NCBI GenBank assembly: GCA_030248135.1
Contig: JASANC010000974.1
Location: 1 to 64,000 of the forward strand
Direction of reading: 5' to 3'
DNA length: 64,000 nucleotides
Origin: Theristus sp. LFF4_11
Lineage: Eukaryota; Nematoda; Chromadorea; Monhysterida; Xyalidae
Below the pieces are notes generated by a model, which was given only the letters and a program-made list of their open reading frames with translations, made no database searches and was not told the DNA's origin. This document shows positions 61,053 to 64,000 of this stretch, in pieces (within the stretch, counting starts at the first letter, position 1; every line of letters begins with the position of its first letter). A program made the position numbers and the translations under genes.

Positions 61053-61690
61053 CGTGGAAATCGGCGAAATCGGTCCAGAAACGAAAAACAAGAAAAGGGT
61101 GTTTTCCAGGGTAATTCAATGCGCTGATCACGGAGATTGGGTTAGTTTTCTTAAGTGAGCAACTCTAGATGCTGAATCGTGACGATTTCGGGCGAATCGG
61201 CCGTGGAAATTGGCGAAATCGGTCTAGAAACGAAAAACAAGAAAAGGGTGTTTTCCATGGTAATTCAATGCGCTGATCACGGATATTGGGTTAGTTTTCT
61301 TTCGTGAGCTACTCTAGATGGTGAATCGTGACGATTTCGGGCGAATCGGCAGTGGAAATTGGCTAAATCGGTCCAGAAACGAAAAATAAGAAAAGGGTGT
61401 TTTCCAGGGTAATTCAATGCACTGATCACGGATTTTGGGTTAGTTTTTTTCATGTGAGCAACTATAGATACCGAATAGTGGCGATTTCGGGCGAATCGGC
61501 CGTGGAATTTAGTGAAACCGGTCCAGAAATGAAAAACAAGAAATCGGTGTTTTCCATGGTAATTCATTGCGCCGATCACGGCTTTTGGGTCAGTTTTCTT
61601 ATGTGAGCAATTCTAAGTACTGAATCGTGACGATTTTGGGCCGTAGAATAAGCATAGAGGAAATTGGCCTAAAAACGAAAAATGAAAAAC
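61053..61690 (+). repeat. 149-bp satellite, array 3, decaying
   Basis: About four units that become less alike toward the right, ending near AAAAATGAAAAACCTG. Confidence 0.9.
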
Positions 61691-61773
61691 CTGTGTTGTC
61701 CGGGGTTTAGAAGAATGTGTGACCAACGTATTGTGATTTTGGTCCGACCTTTGGGGCTTATGTAAAAGTCAGA

Positions 61774-62812
61774 ATATTATCTAAAAATGCGGGAGACGCA
61801 TATAAAAGGAGGAATATGGCCTTGTGTAAGCAGTGAAAGACTTGGCTCGACAACCTTTTCAAGTCTCTGATGTGGTACACACGGATACAAGTACATAAGA
61901 GTCATATTTTTGCGCCGTTTATTTTTTATTTAGGTTGCAAGTGGCAACCCTCGTACATTGTAGACAAATGAAACTTTCACATTTGCCTTTTACTAGCATT
62001 TAGCGACCTCTAAAACCACTAAAATAACGATCAGACTTTAGATCGCTGACACTGGTTTGCACAAAGTGTATCGCAGAGGCATTGGGAACGCAAGGTCTCC
62101 TTCTGTGGCAATGACTCACCGGTTTATCCTGTCACAAGAGTTTGGTAAAAAGGGTGAAAATCAACGGAAGACAACACTTTTTGCACTGGTGCTGCTGTAT
62201 GCACAGCGGTGCGTACGTTAGCAACAACGATAAAGCTACATGCAGCAATGTTTTGCAATCTCTGATGTTTTTGTTTTTTTTGCACAGAATTTACAGTATA
62301 GCCGATTAAACATGGCAGCTTTTTTCAGTGTGCAAGGAGCGCGCGAATTTTGAATGAAAGAAAAAGAAGTTCAGAAACCAAATTGTATGCCAAATTTGAC
62401 GCGTTTTTTAAACTAATGGATTATCCGTATTATTCTGTTCATTCTTTTTCCCTTGCACACATGATTGGATATTATGTTGGCATTTTTGAAAAAGACAACT
62501 CCTAGTCAGCGACTAATCCCGCCTTGATGGACTGCCTCATTTATTCGGCCATGCTGTACAGAATTTCGCACATGATGTGATTTTAGACTAAACTGAAGAG
62601 AACAATTGAAAAATATCTAGATAACTTCAAAGTTTTACGCTTTTCAGCAAGCTTTTAAACAACAAACGCGGCGCAAAAATATGACTCTTATGTACTTGTA
62701 TCCGTGTGTACCACATCAGAGACTTGAAAAGGTTGTCGAGCCAAGTCTTTCACTGCTTACACAAGGCCATATTCCTCCTTTTATATGCGTCTCCCGCATT
62801 TTTAGATAATAT
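61774..62812. mobile_element. 1.04-kb fold-back element with identical arms
   Basis: Arms 61774-61919 and 62669-62812 read as exact inverses by eye, beginning ATATTATCTAAAAATGCGGG and including CATATAAAAGGAGGAA. The middle is non-coding and holds a MITE-E. Confidence 0.92.
62293..62559. mobile_element. MITE-E nested in the 1.04-kb fold-back
   Basis: Same ends and TA flanks; lies between the arms of the fold-back at 61774-62812. Confidence 0.85.
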
Positions 62813-63296
62813 AGTAAGTGCCGTGATGTTGTTCAAGTTAGCAAGCTAAATCAGAGCATGTTGTTTGGACGTCCAACCATGACGCACAACCAATCAGCGT
62901 GTCGCTGTTGATTTTATTCAAACAAATATACAACGTCCCACCATATTTCACAATCTCAGTTTTGACACTTTTTTCATTGCCTGCCCCTGACACAAAGCAA
63001 GACTAATTTGCAGTTTCAAAGAAATCATTTTTTTAATTCTGAACTTATCATCATCATCACCATGCTAACACCGTGCTCAAGCGGCAGCAGCAGTGCGTAC
63101 ATGGTGGCAAATAGTCCGAAAATTGGGGTTTTACAGACGGTAAACTTTGCACAAGTTGCCATATTGGCACTAGTAGTGTCCAGATGGTTTTGAACGAAAA
63201 CAAACTTCAAAGCGCAATTTTTTTATCAATTAGAGAATGAATGACTGTGTAAACCAAATTCGTTTTGAAAAATGGAGTGCTGGGTTCCTAAACGTA

Positions 63297-63362
63297 AAGG
63301 GGTATTCATGAAGAAGTATTTTGTGACGCGTAGCTAAATACTGCTTCATGAATGCACCTTAA
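63297..63362. mobile_element. MITE-C, short
   Basis: Left arm plus a shortened right arm (TACTGCTTCATGAATGC), followed by TTAA. Confidence 0.7.
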
Positions 63363-63561
63363 GCCTAATCCAAAGCCTAAACCTAGCCCTACATGGCACC
63401 CTCACCATAAAGAAAACCACACCAATAAGTATGCGTACCGACTCTGAATAAATTTACCGCTTTTGCGCTTCTGTATTGGCCGGTTCTACATTGTATTTAT
63501 ACCCAGCCAATCAGTAACTAGCCACACAAAAACTGTTTTTTAAATCACCAAACTTTTATAG

Positions 63562-63780
63562 CAAACCGCGCCACTGCACACTGACGACCCACATCATGCC
63601 GCATCAACCGGCCAGTGCAGTCGCAGTCAATTACGCCCTGATCAAGCACGTCAACTTGTGTTCGGCTGTCACTGTGGTGCGCCGACAAACGACTGCCAGT
63701 GCACGTGTCTATCGGACTGTTCTTCATCGCAATCGAGTGTCAATGTCACTGAGGACGACAGGTCTGTGTGTATGCGGTAA
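63562..63780 (+). CDS. Cysteine-rich coding exon, partial gene at window edge
   Basis: After an acceptor-like CTTTTATAG the frame is open to a TAA at 63778, with a possible GT donor at 63777. It encodes TGQCSRSQLRPDQARQLVFG, then CHCGAPTNDCQCTCLSDC, an NVT sequon and SVCMR. The Cys density points to an extracellular, disulfide-bonded region; no family is recognised. A second Cys-bearing open stretch in the same orientation (GATQCGLASEELMPGNSCAQ, 63879-63941, followed by GTGCCT) may continue it, but no AG acceptor precedes it and a hairpin MITE (63809-63870) lies between. The gene may be cut by the window end or damaged by the MITE. Confidence 0.4.
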   Translation, partial: QTAPLHTDDPHHAASTGQCSRSQLRPDQARQLVFGCHCGAPTNDCQCTCLSDCSSSQSSVNVTEDDRSVCMR

Positions 63781-63808
63781 AACGTTCGCTAGGTTGCGAT
63801 TTCGCCTT

Positions 63809-63870
63809 AGGGGCATTCATGAAGCAGTATTTAATGACGCGTAGCTGGTAGTGCTTCATGAATGCCACTT
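63809..63870. mobile_element. MITE-C, short
   Basis: Arms GGGGCATTCATGAAGCAG and GTGCTTCATGAATGCC. It separates two Cys-rich open stretches. Confidence 0.7.
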
Positions 63871-64000
63871 TATACCGCGGTGCCACACAATGCGGTCTCG
63901 CGTCGGAAGAATTGATGCCAGGAAACTCGTGTGCCCAAAAGGTGCCTCAGCTCAGAACGGTGTCCTTCTTTGTTGCACTTGCTGGTTTTTCTTTTCAGTT

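Noticed and set aside
63025..63162. Minus-strand hydrophobic exon (signal or membrane segment)
   Set aside because: A GT follows in phase 1, but no partner exon was found and the donor is weak. Too little to call.

Overview
This window is eukaryotic: every recognisable gene is cut by spliceosomal introns, mostly GT..AG with short TTTCAG-like acceptors. The calpain has the glycine-rich N-terminus known from nematode CLP-1 and lacks EF hands, so a nematode is the best guess. The clade cannot be told from the sequence. No rRNA, no functional tRNA and no CRISPR array was found.

Layout. At 34-3665 (+) there is a complete six-exon pICln gene (methylosome/snRNP assembly). A long run of minus-strand genes follows: calpain (14275-4637, 19 exons), a proline/tyrosine-rich low-complexity protein with a 48-bp coding minisatellite (19482-17627), a POMGNT2-like glycosyltransferase (22187-20301), a C2H2 zinc-finger protein (26698-24228), an mTERF protein (29199-27274), AP-1 mu adaptin (35220-29880) and a secreted alpha-carbonic anhydrase (41685-38587). 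After a repeat-rich gap come two small secreted-peptide genes (+, about 49.1-51.1 kb), a Reeler-domain protein (54453-51494, -) and, at the right edge, part of a cysteine-rich coding region (+). Exon chains were built by hand; phases close across all exons for each main gene. Weak spots are one calpain acceptor with no AG (7634), the zinc-finger 5' end and one of its donors, and the last Cys-rich exon.

The genes are mostly housekeeping or secretory-pathway genes with no obvious shared pathway. They look like ordinary linked genes rather than a functional cluster.

The striking part is the mobile DNA. There is a tRNA-derived SINE family (six copies, CAA-rich tails) and at least seven families of short inverted-repeat elements (MITEs). 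Some carry TA or TTAA target duplications, and one insertion can be compared with a paralogous empty site. Several elements sit right at exon edges, and in the calpain gene a SINE tail appears to provide the 3' splice site. From 56.2 to 61.7 kb there are 172-bp and 149-bp satellites. The 149-bp array contains an LTR insertion with a CGTG target duplication and a 2,087-bp tandem duplication that includes an LTR plus primer-binding site. A 1.04-kb fold-back with apparently identical 144-bp arms follows.
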